Program-made: the position numbers and the translations under genes
Notes under the pieces: model-generated
The model's input: the letters and a program-made list of their open reading frames with translations, nothing else
Databases searched by the model: none
Told to the model about the DNA's origin: nothing
NCBI RefSeq assembly: GCF_000403135.1
Contig: NZ_AQPN01000010.1
Coordinates: 1-34,666 of the forward strand
Direction of reading: 5' to 3'
Source: Arcticibacter svalbardensis MN12-7
Lineage (GTDB): Bacteria > Bacteroidota > Bacteroidia > Sphingobacteriales > Sphingobacteriaceae
Length of the DNA stretch: 34,666 nt
In this document: positions 34,328 to 34,666 of the stretch, in pieces
How the letters are laid out: each line of letters begins with the position of its first letter
Numbering within the stretch: position 1 is the first letter of the stretch

Positions 34328-34666
34328 ATGATCTTTAAACTACAAAAACAGATTGAAGAGGCCTGGGAAGATAGAACTCTTTTAACTTATAGTGAATACA
34401 TTAAGGCTATTGAGCACGTTATCGACCTGCTTGATAAAGGAGAAATTAGAGTTGCTGAACCTATAGCTGGCGGATGGCATGTCAATGAGTGGATTAAAAA
34501 AGCAGTAATTTTATATTTCCCTATCCGCTCTATGGAAGAAATTGAAGTTGGTCCTTTTGTTTTTCATGATAAAATGAAATTAAAGACCAATTATAAAGAA
34601 CTTGGTGTACGTGTAGTGCCACATGGAATTGCCCGCTATGGTGCTTACCTGGCTAAAGGTGTAATT
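34328..34666 (+). CDS. dapD: Tetrahydrodipicolinate N-succinyltransferase, 5' part
   Basis: The first 113 residues of a protein cut off by the window end. It reads MIFKLQKQIEEAWEDRTLLT, then GGWHVNEWIKKAVILYFPIR, FHDKMKLKTNYKELGVRVVP, and GIARYGAYLAKGVI, which fits DapD. The enzyme succinylates tetrahydrodipicolinate in the succinylase branch of lysine/diaminopimelate synthesis. The left-handed beta-helix part with the CoA site would lie beyond the edge. The start ATG is 34328, just after the repeat region. Confidence 0.93.
   Translation, partial: MIFKLQKQIEEAWEDRTLLTYSEYIKAIEHVIDLLDKGEIRVAEPIAGGWHVNEWIKKAVILYFPIRSMEEIEVGPFVFHDKMKLKTNYKELGVRVVPHGIARYGAYLAKGVI

Overview
The window looks like chromosomal DNA of a Bacteroidota bacterium, most likely Sphingobacteriaceae (Pedobacter-like). 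This rests on AT-rich sequence, Bacteroidota-type promoters (TTTG then TAnnTTTG) before rpsF, icd, gyrB and ompH, few Shine-Dalgarno sites, a TamB/lipoprotein-TamL pair, and several proteins typical of that phylum. The genus is inference; no 16S gene is present.

Left part (1 to about 4650): an accessory island beside tRNA-Phe(GAA). A tyrosine recombinase (3137..4456) lies just downstream of the 3' end of the tRNA (4651..4723, minus strand). The cargo is AT-rich and mostly on the minus strand. Its most interesting part is a tightly overlapping three-gene operon (2680 down to 722): a GHKL-type ATPase with a STAS-like N-terminal half, a small STAS-like DUF4325 protein, and a single-pass membrane protein. 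This resembles a partner-switching module with a membrane-attached output and is the best candidate for an undescribed, possibly defence-related, system. A small orphan gene, a decayed ORF and a truncated gene at the edge complete the island; its left boundary is outside the window.

Middle part (4724 to 20880): a G-poor intergenic region holding a strong 11-nt-iterated hairpin, a conserved Bacteroidota protein, mtgA, the rpsF-rpsR-rplI operon, dnaX with a ten-A tract that could produce a short gamma-like product, an acidic low-complexity protein, icd, a DUF4375 protein with a signal peptide followed by an EamA transporter, an aminopeptidase P, a CorA transporter, small orphan genes, a DEAD-box helicase, manA, and a secreted serine hydrolase broken by a one-base frameshift.

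Right part (20981 to 34666): tamB-tamL (envelope assembly), mdh translationally coupled to a small retropepsin-like protease, gyrB, an OmpH/Skp-like lipoprotein, a guanine-deaminase-like enzyme, an S4-domain (Hsp15-like) protein, two repeat-rich intergenic stretches (one with an exact 115-bp-period duplication), and the 5' part of dapD. Apart from the island and the repeats, this is ordinary housekeeping chromosome. Intrinsic terminators separate many of the convergent gene pairs.
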